Below, piece by piece: positions 27,201 through 40,462 of a stretch of 64,000 nucleotides of DNA. The stretch covers positions 744,001-808,000 of the forward strand of contig JBAMDO010000579.1 of assembly GCA_037074765.1 (NCBI GenBank), in the 5' to 3' direction. The DNA is from Mansonella perstans. Lineage: Eukaryota; Nematoda; Chromadorea; Rhabditida; Onchocercidae. The notes below the pieces were generated by a model that was given only the letters and a program-made list of their open reading frames with translations, was not told the DNA's origin and ran no database searches. The position numbers and the translations under genes are program-made. Every line of letters begins with the position of its first letter. Position 1 is the stretch's first letter.

Positions 27201-28085
27201 CAATAACAAACTTCTTCCATCAACAAAATAGATCCAAATTACCTGTTCTGCAGTAGCTCGGTCTAAACGATCCTTACATACTGTCCTCACTGAATGGAAT
27301 TTTTCTGTTACTTTTCGATCCCAGAATTCACTCGAACCAATTCGACCTGCGGATGGGTATTAATCTTACAAAACCGCTGAGCATCTAGTATGGAAAACGA
27401 ATAAAAAAACAAAACGTTTATATTTTATCTACCAGTTTACTCGAATAATTCTAAACTACATTCAGCATAACTGATTACAAATGTCTCAGTACATACGTAA
27501 TTCGTGATTCTATAACAAGAATTCGAAACAAAATGGAAACACACTCGTAGTTAATTTTGATGCGGCATTTACTGAATCATCAATCATCTGAAAGAAAATT
27601 GTCGAAATGATTTGCACGTTTACATCAAAAAAGGTATAGAAAAGTACAGAAATAAAGGACAAAATTCAAAATCATACCTTATTGTTCTTGCCAAACTTTC
27701 GAATAAGATCTAAAAAACAAATCATGATAAAAAAAATCCAAATCAATTACGTATACCACTTTTTAATTTCAAAGAAGAGTATTCTATAACGGTACAATAT
27801 TATAATTTACTGACTCTGAAGCCTTTTGCTAGAGATCGACTCAACCTACAGATGTTTCCGTATCACTGTCAATGTTGATTATTTCGTGAACAAAGTATAA
27901 CAAATCAAAATTACACAAGTCGATGTAAATGCAAACGAACCATTACAGTCATCCTGATACATTCTCACCCAATCATCATCTTCATCTTTAATATCATCAC
28001 CATCATCATCATATTCTTCACTGCTCTCGGAAGTCTGTTCTTTACTGACAAACTCCCAGCTACTTTTAGCTAAGATCTGCGCCAT
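24205..28085 (-). CDS. RIOK1: RIO1 serine/threonine kinase/ATPase
   Basis: RIO1 is an atypical kinase/ATPase that releases late factors from pre-40S ribosomes in the cytoplasm. Eleven exons join in phase to 495 aa: 27941-28085, 27678-27709, 27545-27587, 27243-27346, 26817-27022, 26404-26590, 26045-26287, 25877-25965, 25295-25475, 24903-25058 and 24205-24306. After an acidic N-terminus ([18 protein letters not shown]), the RIO domain has the nucleotide-binding loop [11 protein letters not shown] (from residue 135), [17 protein letters not shown], a hinge LVMDFIG, the catalytic loop VHADLSEYN (Asp272, Asn277) and the metal-binding [13 protein letters not shown] (Asp289). The family-typical [10 protein letters not shown] helix region follows, and a basic C-terminal tail ([11 protein letters not shown]) resembles other RIO1 proteins. 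All catalytic residues I can check are intact. The ATG lies 1 nt after a TTGTGCAG acceptor. Confidence 0.97.
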
Positions 28086-28095
28086 TCTGCACAAT
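28086..28095 (-). promoter_or_regulatory. Probable SL trans-splice acceptor of RIO1
   Basis: On the minus strand ATTATTGTGCAG is followed by a single A and the start ATG. So short a leader strongly suggests trans-splicing rather than a cis 5' UTR exon. Confidence 0.6.
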
Positions 28096-30782
28096 AATGT
28101 TTCTAAATTTCGATAATTAATCCTGTTGAAGGTACCACAGTATGATTTATGACGATCTATGACGCGGCCAACTTAAAAGTCTGAAATCGGTTGCTGTACG
28201 TGAGTTCATGCATTCATATGTATCACACACATTTCAAATGACACGGAATTGACGCATGAAAAATCAACGTGTCAACAACTGACTAAGCACTAAACAATTC
28301 GTAGAATTCTTTGCATTCTCTCTTTCATCAAATGATTCGTGTCAACTATTATTCAATAAAAAGCCCTCTGAATAAAAAATGCACAGCAAGTGAAATCATC
28401 TAGCTATATAACATTATTATTAAGCGATAAAAGAGACAATCTCCTAAAGCTGTTTATAATCCCAGATTGAATAACTAATGCGAATTCAGGTCGATACGTG
28501 CGAATACTGATGCTGAAACTCCTGAATCTGAATTCTGAATCTTTAAACATATCTATTTACGTAACTGAGCTGGAAAAAATAACATTTGTTAGCAAGCCAA
28601 AGGAATCACCAAAAAACAAAGCTCATAGGAAATGTATAAATGAGAGGGAACAGTTTGAGCCACTGTGATTATATGTGTCGAGAAACATACCAGAAAGAAT
28701 GTCAGAAACTATAAGAGCACAAAGAGTGTATGAAAGAAATTATAAGTGTATGAAATTATGAAGAATATGCAATAACAAGAATATAATATACATGTACAAA
28801 TTAAAGATGCGAGTACAACATACAAGCACACACACATATTTGAAAATATAAAATTCCTTTTATATTTGAGTTTATTAATTAAGTAAAGCATTTCCTACTC
28901 AACAAATTCCTCAATTGTATTGACGCATAATAGAAATTTAGTTTAAAATTGCTGAATAAGTTATATCGCACATTGAAAATACAAAGATAAGGCGAGACAA
29001 TGAAAAATTTCATTTCTCTCAAAGAAATGTCAAAATTTAAATATTACTTTTAAAAAATTTCAAAGATTTAAATTATTCTTCAAATTCTAGCTATGCTTTT
29101 ATTAAAGTAGAATTAATGAGAAAATAAACGATACACACTATGAAACTCTCTACAAACAGTTATTTCGTTCATCAAAACAGCCAAATAATCCATCAAATCC
29201 AAATTGTGATTTAATTTGATCTGGAATCCATGACAATGACATATTTTGGTCGCTATGAAAACTGCTTTCCCAGGATATTTTTTTCAAGTACTGAGACTGC
29301 CAGAAGCTTGGATTAATTGTATGAAAGAGTTTTGTGAGCAAAACATGGTACTTTTTTTGTCGTTTTGTATAATTTATATTTTGTAATTTTTTTTTGCATA
29401 ATTTTTTATATAATTTTGTATTTTTTTTTTTTTTTTTGGTATAATTTGTACTTTTTATAAATTTTAATATTGATAACAATTATAGATAGTTGGCAATGGT
29501 TCGTTTTTAATTTCAATTTTCAAATTTATAAACTAATTTATAGTTATTTTCAAATTAAACAATACTTCTTGCAATCACTATAGCATAGTTATGGAAATTA
29601 ATGCGGAAAGAAATGAACTTTAATGACAAAGAATACCTTTGTATGTTTAATTAAAACATAGCGGTAATGGATAAAGAATTATTCTCTTACAACTTTTTTG
29701 TATTTGAAATTCTCATTTCAATTTTTCCTTAATTCTTAGCAACTATGCATAAACCGTTCATTGTTTTTGGATTACTTTTCAGTTTTTTAAAAAAGTAAAC
29801 AGGTAAACGGTAAGTTAAACTGCTAAAGTAAACAGGTAAACGGTAAGTTAAACGGATAATAAGAACCGTAGATTTTGAATTCTTTTTCGTAATTCTATCT
29901 AGCACATATTCACATATTTCAAGGAATAATGAAGAAAGAATTAAGCAGTGAGCAATATTTGAGGGAAAAAAAATTTGTTGAAATTCATTGTAAGGTATTG
30001 TTAGATTTCAAACATGTCAAAAATTTTCTACTTCATAGCATTGTTGAACAACGAGATATATTATAGAGTAGAAGTGAAAAATTTAGCATTGAGGAATGAT
30101 CTTCCAGAGAATCGCTGTACATTAATTTGGGATGAATAAATTTGTAATTACTCCCTGCGCTCCTATAAATTTCAAATATGTCGAAAATTTTAAATTGATA
30201 GACTGAATTGTTTGCTATATAATTTAGTGTTAAAGTGGATGCTAACATGCTTGATAGCATTCTTGAACAATTCTAAACCTAAATTGCGATGCATCACAAA
30301 TATAAAAACGAGCCACGAGCAAAGTAACAACGTAATAGTTGCATCTTTAAACTGCGAGGTATAATTTCAACTTCAACTTTAAAGTTAAAGTTTTAAACTG
30401 AATTCACTTCAACGATCTGCTAAAGTGAAAGCTATACGTAAAGCGAATAAAGTAAACTTAAGGTATATATTTACATTACACTGTGTACGAAGCAAAAACT
30501 AAAACATATTGAAGGCCTAGTAGAAAAAAAAGCACCGAAAAATACTCAAAAGTTCGGAAATCAATTTAAACTTGTTTTATTTTATGCACATTTTTCAGTT
30601 ATATTTAGGTAAAAATAAAGGCGATGTACAAATAGAATAATACATAATAAACTGAAGCAAAAATTTGAATTACACATTAGAAAAAGAAATTCAAATAAAT
30701 CACTTTGAATCACAATTTTTTTAAGAGAAAGACCATGCTGAGATATTCATCGCTAATAGCTTCCATTAAATACATTATCAAA
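28096..30782. other. Intergenic region between RIO1 and the Atos gene
   Basis: About 2.7 kb, AT-rich, with no exon I can support. A 33-bp direct duplication (AGTAAACAGGTAAACGGTAA) sits at about 29793-29855, and T-rich homopolymers at about 29389-29440. Open frames here are low complexity (Lys/Asn/Tyr/Phe rich). Confidence 0.6.
29793..29855. repeat. 33-bp direct duplication
   Basis: AGTAAACAGGTAAACGGTAA followed by GTTAAAC appears twice with a period of about 33 bp. The copies are near identical and lie in the intergenic region downstream of the Atos gene. Confidence 0.8.
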
Positions 30783-33700
30783 TCATTTGCGAGATGAATA
30801 TTTTGGATTTCGAGGCATTTCCGTGAAAGACTGAAGTTGGTATTTAATCATATCTTTTCCCAATTCAAAATTCAGCGTCTCCAATTCATTTTTCTGCGAA
30901 AATAACATCTTTATATCAGTGTGAATATACAACCTACCACGACGATCTGTTGCCAAGCTGAAAGACTATATTTATATTTAGTTAAATTTTATTTAGAGTT
31001 ATATTTAGTTAAATTCTTCTTTATTATGTTATGATTTCTAACATTCTATATTTAAAAAAGTTAATTGATTAGAATCATGCAATGTTCATAAAAAAAATTT
31101 CGGGAAAAGAGAAGTATTCGGGATCTCTGATACGGAAAAACAACGTAAAGTTTTAAATTTTTTTTGCAAATGTACGTAACGTCTTTCTTTTTTTTGGAAA
31201 ATAACTTTAAGAGAAATGAGTAAAATCAATAGAATGATTCTCTAAAGACGGTTAAACAGACTACGGAGAGTTAAGATAAGACATTTGGAGAAGAAAAGAA
31301 CAACTTTTTCCAGCAAGCTTAATATCAGGACTAGCAAATCGAACGACCGAAATCGAAAATTTGTTGATAATATACTTTAAGGTACAATATGTTTGAAGTA
31401 CAAAATTAAAAAGTAATACCTTATATGAATTAGATACTTAAGCCAAGATCGCAGCACACAATCATACGTGCATCCTACTGGCATGAAAAATGTACGCTGT
31501 CGCAAAAAAGTCTGCGAAGAAGGCGGCATATCACTTACGTCAAACTTGATCACAAACATTTGTATCACAGTGCCTTGTGGGTTAAACAACACCTACGACA
31601 ACATGATTCAATATATGACATGCAAGTGCATTTTATGAATTCGTAAAGCAAAGGATGGGAAGTGGAAAATCAGCATTAATTCTATATCGATGCCCACAAA
31701 TTCATGATCAAAAATGTCTAAAATAACCGATTTTTTCTATTCCATCAAATATTGCCATTGAAATAGCAATGCTACAGGTTTTTTGAAATATCTGTTGATT
31801 CCCTATTAAGTGATGTATTTCCCATGACGGTTATGCCACTAACAACGTCGGTAAACGACCTTTTTTGCGATCATTCCAAGAAGAAGTTTTATATATTCGT
31901 GATGAATCTATTATTAGCTACTTCGGAAGATTTCAAACAGCTCTATGCACGAATTGCTTTTCTAAAAAGCTCGAAAGATCTCCTGTGATGATCCTGAAGA
32001 CTTCAGAATAATATTATCCATGTAAATAGTTACCGCTTGTAAAATGCCCTTCCTGGGAATTCTGTAACCTTTGCGCATATTTTCCAGTGAACAAAAACCC
32101 TGTAAATGATCAAAATCAAATACTAAAAAATAAGAATTTCAAATCATTTCAAAATTTTTCGCAGCAAAGAAATTCAGATAAATTATGATGAAACAAAATA
32201 TATAGTAAATAACCATGGTTTCCAAAAAAAAATTAAACAACAAACCATGTAAGGTAAAGGCGCTTCATCTTCAGGCATGTTGAAAAAGAAAGTTGTAACT
32301 GGCAATGTAAGATGGGGAGTACAAATTTCATTGCTTGCTGCTAAAAAATTTCTTAATTTCATTCATTGAGTAATTTTGTTAATAACCCCAAAACAACTTG
32401 AATTTAGAAAAACAATTTCAAATTAACTATTCGTTTTGCTATAATTAAACTATTTCTGGACCGATTTAAGCGACCATTCAGTTTGAGTTTTACTAAAAAG
32501 GGTAAGTTTCAAAAGGAAATAACTTTCACTTTACCAATTTGTAAGTGAAAACCGTCCAAAGATGTGACCAGATTTAAACGGCCATTCAGTGCACTTTCCT
32601 CAAAATTGCACAACAAACCACTACTTGAAGATGTACTTCGCCTACTACATCCACCATTTCCACAGTAATTTGGATTACTGTCTTTTTCATCCATTTGCGC
32701 ACTACAATAATTGAAAATTTTAAAGTTCCATTTCAAACTTTTCTATATCTTTATAATGTTCCTTCATTCTGCTATAGAAACCAATAATACTTAAGAGTGA
32801 AAAGGTAGCTCAACTAACGTTAAGATATTGAGATAGTATACTTCCATTATATTAAATATGATACTGTGCTACTAAAAAACGATCAAAAGAAATAGCCCTT
32901 AGTTAGATAAATTGAAAAATGATTGTATAATTGAAAGAGTGAATTGGCATTCATAGGGACCATGATCTAACATATCGGAATGATAATTACTAACCTTTGC
33001 AAAATATGAGCTCTCGTTCCTTCTCTAGCTGTTTTCTCAACGATCTTATTTCCAGTACTTTTTACTGGCTGGTCCACAATAAACTTCGATTCGTTGCGGT
33101 TGAATGGTGCAGGACTAGAATTTAGGGGCAGACCTGTCGTTTTGGAGAATGCTTTAGATGCTGTAGACATGAAACGAAGTGCGGAAACAATAAGACTTCG
33201 GCGTGGCAGAGTTTCTCGACGTGAGGCAGACGATGGCGGAACTGCTTGTAATGGAGATAAAGTAGCTGTTGAAGATTCTGATGATGACAATAGATTTCCA
33301 CCAATAGGTAATTTGAAAGTTTGATCATTTCCCAGTAGTATCTTTTCATCTGTAACTGTAAAATAATAAAAAAATCTGAAACTTATTTTTTTTCGTGAAG
33401 AATCTGCAAAAAAAAGAAATTGCTACAGGAATCTCTTAAGAGGTAAAGATATGCACTACATGACGGAAAAGAGTTTCAGATTTTAGGAAAAAAAGTAAAA
33501 AATAAGTTTTCGTTGCCAAAAATCAGAATATTTTCTTATCCTCTTATTTTTGGTTTATTCGAAAAATTTACCTTTATCTTTTCGGAAGTTGAAAAACTGA
33601 CAAATTCGCGGACCAGAACATAAGTGAGATGACTTCCAAGCACAACTCTCATTAATTAGCAGCTGTACACAAAATGTCATTCTGAGATTACAGGGATTTT

Positions 33701-34914
33701 TGGATGTAGCTACACTGACTTTCCAAACCTCAGATTCTACTTTTTCCTTCACACTCTTCTGTCGATATTCAAATAATACGTTAAAAAATGGAATTTTTGG
33801 TAATGATGCAGCAAAAAGCCCTTCACCAAATAATGCCGGTGAAAGTGGCAACCATTTATCAGAAAGTAACCTGTAAAAACTGATTTGATATCTGATATCA
33901 ATTTTTCAGATCGTGAAATGTAGTTATGAAAAACCGGAAGAGATCGTAATTATTACCCAGAAAATTCAAAATATGATGGAAAATACATAAAAACATTATA
34001 TTTTCTCCATTTTTTTGTCCTGTAATTTACAAAAGATAGAGGATTGAAATGACCAAGTAGAAATTCAGAAATTTCAAAATCCTTCAGTTGAACACGCAGA
34101 CATATACCATAAACAGAAATCCTGAAAATATTTGTCGAACAAGGTTGTATTTCTGACTGAATCGAAATCAACTAAAAGAGTGTGCTAGCTTCTAAGACTC
34201 TGAATGTTACTCGTAATTTAGATTTAACTAGAATAGCAGAAACCTTGAAAACAAAATTTAAACGCTTGCATTTAGCAGAAATAGCACATATGGATTCATT
34301 TCAGCGATTTTGAAGAAGAGATGAATACTTTTATAATTATAAACGGAGCAGACCTGTAATTACAAACTGCACCACTACATATCATCCACGTATTAAATTG
34401 TGGAAAGTGAAAATAAGACCATACTTCATTTTGCAAAAATAGAATACCCAATACCTGCAATGAGTCCTATAAAGTTAGAATTATAAGCAAAAATTTCAAT
34501 GAAAAAATACTTTCTGTTTTTCTACTTAAAATCCTTGAATAACAATAACAGTTCAAAAACAGAGAAAGCATCACATGGTATAATGGAATTAAAGGATGAG
34601 ATTTAAGTTATGTTATTTACAAGCAGCAATTGATAGGATTCACAAGAATTTTTTTCAAATTTATTTATTCCCAAATTGACCTTTTCATCAGCGTTTCTTC
34701 TTGAAACAATTTTAATCGTGCACTTTTCAAATAAAATAAATCCTCTGCACGGAGAGAATTTCAAATAGCACTGTCGAGGTATAATGTATGTATACATGCA
34801 AAGCACAGAATCAGCCTCAATGATTTCACGAGATTTTTGAAGTATCTGCTCGATATAGTTTGAATTTTCACGATTGTCGATCACCAAACGTGTAATATCC
34901 AAACCCAACCTCAT
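30783..34914 (-). CDS. Atos/FAM214 family protein
   Basis: Ten exons join in phase to 631 aa: 34621-34914, 34354-34454, 33957-34121, 33572-33870, 32995-33355, 32535-32701, 32246-32340, 32034-32099, 31420-31592 and 30783-30957. The C-terminal half carries the conserved Atos domain: LLCNFEESALNGRL, then FHLQIG, PHLTLPVTTFFFNMPED, MRKGYRIPRKG, VLFNPQGTVIQMF, FDVSDMPPSSQTFLRQRTFF, RLYIHTDIKMLFSQ and the end YQLQSFTEMPRNPKYSSRK. These line up in order with vertebrate ATOSA/ATOSB. Upstream, VWSYFHFPQFNTWMICSGAV and NYRISVYG match the N-terminal region of ATOSA. The fly relative (atossa) is a nuclear regulator of macrophage metabolic genes; the worm role is unknown. An in-frame TGA just after the acceptor and before the ATG supports this start. 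Confidence 0.9.
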
Positions 34915-34934
34915 TACAAATCACCTGATAAAAA
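34915..34934 (-). promoter_or_regulatory. Probable SL trans-splice acceptor of the Atos gene
   Basis: On the minus strand TTTTTTATCAG is followed by a 10-nt leader containing an in-frame TGA and then the start ATG. The acceptor is good and the stop excludes coding sequence directly upstream in this frame. Confidence 0.55.
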
Positions 34935-37490
34935 ATTGAAAAGGAAAACCAGAAATAGTGAAGAAAATCTTCAAAAATTGAAAGTACAATGATGATTTTC
35001 CTTTTCAAAATTTGTTGTAATCCGTCATACTTCACCAATTCCTGAAGACAAATATAAAGTGGAAGTAGATAATAATTTCTAATCACTATTTAACTTCCAT
35101 TTTTGACAAGATTTCTTAAAAAGCAGAAAAGTCCGAGTATTAGCACTGTCATCAAGTTTTCGCTAATAAATTGCTGAAGTGATAAAATGATTGTTCAGGA
35201 TAAAAAATTATGCATATATATATATATAGTTAGGAAAACATAAAAAGTATCATCTAGGAAATAATATATTCCAGAAATCCAGTTTTGATTTCATTGAAAT
35301 CTTTTTTCCATATATTTATACATTTAAGGAAAAACAATATGCGAATCTCACTTTGCCTCATGGCTTCACCACGCAGACTGTTCAATTTATCAGTTAATGA
35401 AATGTCAGCTTAGTTAATCGTCGGTTATATTCGTAAGATTTTATTTAAATTTTCAAATCCAAATTAGGGCAGTTGTCTCTAAGATTGAAAATTATTTGAA
35501 TAATCCTCCCATTGCGTGTCCAAATGAGCAGTAATAATAAACTAACCTAAGGCTTCACGAAATATCAGGAAACTGAATTGATGCCCATGAATGCATTATG
35601 CGAGGATTTAGTCTTTCAATTGATACACATTTCTATAATTTCAACAACCATATCGATTTCCAAACTGGCATGACTATAAAATGAAGGCGTGATGCATTGG
35701 ACTTTTTCCATTAAAATGTTATTTCCTAAATTTCTCGATAACGACGTCGCCATTTAAAAAAGATGGAAACAATTGAAGAAAAAGTTGAAATAAAACAATT
35801 TTCAGAATAAAAAAAAATGCCTGCGGTATTATTTTTTGAAAATATATCAATTGCACAAAATAAAGTCGTAGAAATCGAGAAAAATGGCATATGGAATCAG
35901 TGTTACACACTATATACATATGTGATTGGTTGATACAAAATGAAGAATTATTTCAAATAGCAATTATTTAACTTTTCTTTAAAAATAGGTATAATTGGTC
36001 ATGAATAAAAGAAAATAGTTATAAATAATACCTGTAAAAATAATATAATAAGATTAAATGTCCAGAATTCTATATCTATCTCTGAAAATTACACCTTATC
36101 AAAATCAGAAACATCATTGATTCCATTTGGACATTGTTCGTTTAATTCTAATCAGTAATTTCAGTTTTTTGACAAATATCTTCAATAGCTGCAGAAAACA
36201 TATATGATCGAAAAGTATCAATGCATGCATGTCAAACTTTTCATCTTTCGTCCGATGAAAAAATTCTTAATTACAATTTCTTGTAGTTTTTAAATCAATC
36301 AAGAAATGAATAGTAAGAGATAAAATAGTCGAATCGTTTTTCAAAAGACTTGTTTTTCTATTGAAGAAAAAAATAACAAATAATCAGTGCACACACACAC
36401 ACATTGTGCATCGATTGCTTTAGTTGGTTGATTTTGATGTAGAAAATGTAAAATTGCCTTTTGGGCCCAAAGCGCATTTCTACTCTTTCTTCAATATAAA
36501 AATTACATAACTAGTTTGACAATAATTAATTATCATAATTGAAAATAAAGAAATGCTCTAAAAATACTAAACTTTTTCTTCTACATAACACACCTGTTCA
36601 ATAAGTTGTGCTTGCAGTTATGATACACATGCAGACACGTAGACACAATCAACACACACATATAAGCATGCATATACACAAAACAATCCGAAACAGAGGT
36701 AGAGATAGAGGTCACGAACTTTTCTTGACCTTTACTGTAATATAATAACATAATGAAGTACTAACAATCACATCACATATGTTATAAATTTAATGAAATG
36801 AACAGATGTTCTCGTGATGAATGCTAGTGGCAAATTCACTTTAGTCTTCACTACTGCAACATTCATCAATATCAACTAACAATAACATAGCCAACAGCCT
36901 TTCAAGTTTGCGCTAGTCAATTTAGCCCAGAAATATACGATTCTTTATCCAAATTTCTAATTCCTTGAATACAGGAGGCAAAATTTTTCTGCGCAATTTG
37001 ACGATTGAATATTGGTAATTTGAACTTAACTGCTGATACTTCTCGAGAAATGTCTTCCAATGTTTCAGCAAACCTTGGCACTTTATATCTTTTTTGGAAA
37101 GAAGGAAGTAGCAAGGAAGAAAAACTGTGCAAATTTAAAATCATAGGAAATATTCCTTTACCGAAGTTAATAAATAAGTCTTCAACAAAAGAAATGGCTT
37201 ATTAGTCTATTTTTTTTTATTAGTAAATTAGCATTTTTTAGGGTCTTAAATTATGACAGATTAACAACAAATCACTTTTTTAAATTATTGACAATAAATA
37301 AAAAAGTAACGAACAGGAATACTTTTTTGTATTTGTCGAGATTTACAAAAATTGACCAAATGATTTGTGGTGATAATAATATCAAAAAATGGATTTTCCA
37401 ATATTTCGAAAAATTGTTTGAGGCACTAAATTTACAAAAAGTTTTGACATACTTCAAATTAATTACAGCAAATATGTCCATAAAAGCAAT
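34935..37490. other. Intergenic region between Atos and bL19m genes
   Basis: About 2.5 kb without an exon I can assign. A minus-strand open frame at 36917-37144 has a plausible charged sequence but no family match or clear splice partner. Short CA repeats occur near 36390-36403 and 36640-36660. Upstream 5' exons of the Atos gene cannot be excluded. Confidence 0.5.
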
Positions 37491-39592
37491 TTATAAATCG
37501 TAGATATGCGGCTGTTCAGCGGATCGCACTATTTTCCTCTTGCTTGCACCGGATTTCAAACTTTGGATTTCAAAATCGATCATTTCCTGTTCAATTGCCA
37601 ATTCTTCATCAATATTTGTCGCTACTTCACGATAATCAGCTATAAGATCATACTTACGGAGGTCAGTAATCTGAAAAAATGACTTCATATGCCCATTTCG
37701 ATTTATAATAAAATCTTTTCTGCAAAAAATGTTTAACTAATAAACTGATGATATAATGTTCATTTTGTTTGCAGAAACATATTGCGATTTTGGAGTAATG
37801 CAACAAAAAAAGAAAGAAAAATACAAAATTAAACAAACTAAGCATAATTTTAAATCTCTCTACTCTTCTTTCCTTACAGAAAGTATATAAACGTATGAGG
37901 TAACAAATATTCTAAGTGAAAAAAAAAAAAAACTCTATTTCCTCACAATTCAAATAAAAGTCAGTAAAACTTACCTTTGTTCTCCTAAATTTTTTTTTAT
38001 ACCATGCAGTTTGCTCACTCCAGGCATCTTCTATTCCTTTATAATCATAAAGTTCCCACCTTCTCGTCCATGGTGGTGGACGCAACTTAACCTTTAATTT
38101 GAAAGCAAGATGAAATAATGAACTCCATTACAACAACATTGGACACTCACAGTAGTACAAGCAATCTAACAAGAACTAAATTCTATGTGCACAACTCAGT
38201 CATAAATTTCCACAGAATTTCTTCTACAATATTTATCTTTATCCGATTAATTGAAGTAAGATGTTACTTTTAAAAATACATCAAATTCGATTTTGAAGCA
38301 ACCAAGCAAGTCTTATTTTTGTGAAGAAAAAGAGGAAACAATATTCTAAGCACATGTATGCCAATGTCACATATGATAAAAACTTCAAAGAGAAAGAAAA
38401 AAACATCATCAATTTTTAACAAAAATAAATAAATTCATTTAAATTGCAAAAACGGAATGGTTAAAATTTTCCTGTATGATAATTGTTGCACAAAGTGGAA
38501 AAAGCTAGCGATTGAAAATTATAAAACTTGTTCGGACAATTTTTCTAATTAATTCAATTGAATTCTGAAAAAACCTAGTATCGAAAAATGAATAACCTTT
38601 AAAGGATTTACGGGAATTGGTTTTCCGACAACATGAGACGTTGGTTCCATGTGAATATTGAATGTACTATATTCGGGATAGGCATCAACCAAATAGCTTA
38701 AATCATCATCTAAGCGTTTTTCCAACTTGATTACTTCTATTTTCGTAATTGTTGGTGTGTACATTTCATACATAATTTCCACACCTGTGAGTTTTCAGAA
38801 GTTTTAATTGGAGAACCAAACACCAAATTCCAAATCTTGAAATAAAAAAACCCCAAATCCTTGAAATAAAAAAAGGTAACAACAAACCTATCCCTTCTAT
38901 AACGTTACGTAGTGTGAATTGAGATTTTAGACCTTCCAGCTTGCGGCTAATGCATATACCCAAAAATCGATTCTTCAGTCCCAACAATTTTTTATCCGAA
39001 TAAGTAACAGCAACGATGGAACCTCCAAAAAGGAAAAGTTACAAAACGCTAACTGTACAGCTAACATTAAAAACAATCCTCAAAAATTTTACAGAATAAT
39101 CGGTTTATCACTTAAATCAGTTGTAGAATCGACTTCAATAATTACTATTCTGATGAACCGATGAACCTTTAGTAATTGGGAAAATACTATGCACTGCAAA
39201 AATATTTCCGTAAAATAGAAATACAAAAGTTGCAAAGAGAAAAATTCACATACCAACATAGAATTCAGGAATATCTATTTGTACAAGACGCTTTAACATA
39301 TCTTTCCTTTCTAATTCCTCTCGTAACAAATTTCGTCTTCCATATATGGAAGTAGGCTGGAAATCCGGATATACCTCTCTGTAATACCGTTTTCAAAATC
39401 TTTACAATATTAGTACTCATTCAAAATCTTTACAATATTAATACAAAGTAACATCAAAATGAGTATGGCTTACCGGAAATTTCGTATGTGTTTCTCAAGC
39501 CTGATTTTTCTTTCTTCAGCGGACAGACGACGATATGCCCGTTGACCAACTATCTTAGCTTCCAGAAGTAGTATCCTGGTGTAACACTGCAT
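37491..39592 (-). CDS. MRPL19: Mitochondrial ribosomal protein bL19m
   Basis: A protein of the mitochondrial large ribosomal subunit. Six exons join in phase to 287 aa: 39474-39592, 39254-39378, 38888-39022, 38597-38784, 37975-38091 and 37491-37670. The core reads [11 protein letters not shown] (split by an intron after the valine), [74 protein letters not shown] and the tail [19 protein letters not shown]. The order and spacing match human MRPL19, including the metazoan C-terminal extension. The N-terminus ([19 protein letters not shown]) is basic and could serve mitochondrial import. The ATG lies 8 nt after a TTGCAG acceptor. The RNF145-type gene ends 0.87 kb upstream on the same strand. 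Confidence 0.96.
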
Positions 39593-39610
39593 CTTTCGGA
39601 CTGCAATTAC
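39593..39610 (-). promoter_or_regulatory. Probable SL trans-splice acceptor of bL19m
   Basis: On the minus strand TGGGTAATTGCAG is followed by TCCGAAAG and the start ATG, an 8-nt leader typical of trans-spliced messages. Confidence 0.55.
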
Positions 39611-40462
39611 CCAAAACCGTTGCAGATAACTTCGAGAAACTCTGAATTCGAAGCCACTTGAATACTTTTTTAATACAGAATCGGAAACAGAAATGCAGTA
39701 CTGAAATGCACTTGAGTTACAAACATTTGACTTAATGTCATGTATTTAAATACATTCTCAGCTCTTGCCAACCAAGTCTTAATGTCATACAAATAACAAA
39801 AACAGTTTGAAATAATGGTAGTCAAGTTTTGACTTAATGTAGAATTTGCTCATAAGATTACGTTACTTTTATAAAAATTCCGCATTGCACTAGAACAATT
39901 CATATATTGCATTGAAATGCTAAAAAAAAATCGCCATTTTAATGCAATACTTTGGCAGCATAATGAGATTATGAACAGATGACTTTTTCACGTGGTTCAT
40001 GACAATAAAAAAACAAAATAATTGAAGAAAGCATAAATTAAAATACTATTTGGAACATGAAATTATTGAAATGTACAATTTCTGCACTCAAAAATCGGAA
40101 AAGTTTGATACAATATCAATAAGTAAAAAATTATTATTGATTCTAATAGTAACTCCAAACCGTAACTAAAGCTATATTTCAAAGAAAAATAAAGCATAGT
40201 AGGTTTCACAGTTAAACAATAATTCCTAATTCTAGCTTTATTTGTATATATCTGGTCAAAAATGAGAAATGAGAAATGAGAAAGCACGCAATTAAGTAAA
40301 TTTAGGCAAATAAATAAACAATGTAGATGTAGCATTCTGACGAAATGAAAAGTTGCGGGCATCAGTTATCAGAATTTCTGTAACGAATCAAACAATATGA
40401 CTAATATTTACAGCAATAATTTATTTTAGCTATTACTAACTAATAGGATATACATGAATCGG
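39611..40462. other. Gap between RNF145-type and bL19m genes
   Basis: About 0.85 kb between two co-directional minus-strand genes. No exon seen. It may be an intercistronic region or the bL19m promoter. The open frame at 40063-40362 is AT-rich and unsupported. Confidence 0.55.

Noticed and set aside
29150..29479. Minus-strand 109-aa Lys-rich frame
   Set aside because: Low-complexity Lys/Asn/Tyr sequence over T-rich DNA; no homology or splice support.
33957..34171. Longer version of the third Atos exon starting at 34171
   Set aside because: Joining it to the previous exon gives an immediate stop. The internal acceptor at 34121 restores the frame and matches the family.
36917..37144. Minus-strand 75-aa frame with charged, non-repetitive sequence
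   Set aside because: Plausible composition, but I recognise no family and cannot join it to another exon. It would have to overlap the bL19m gene upstream, so I left it unassigned.
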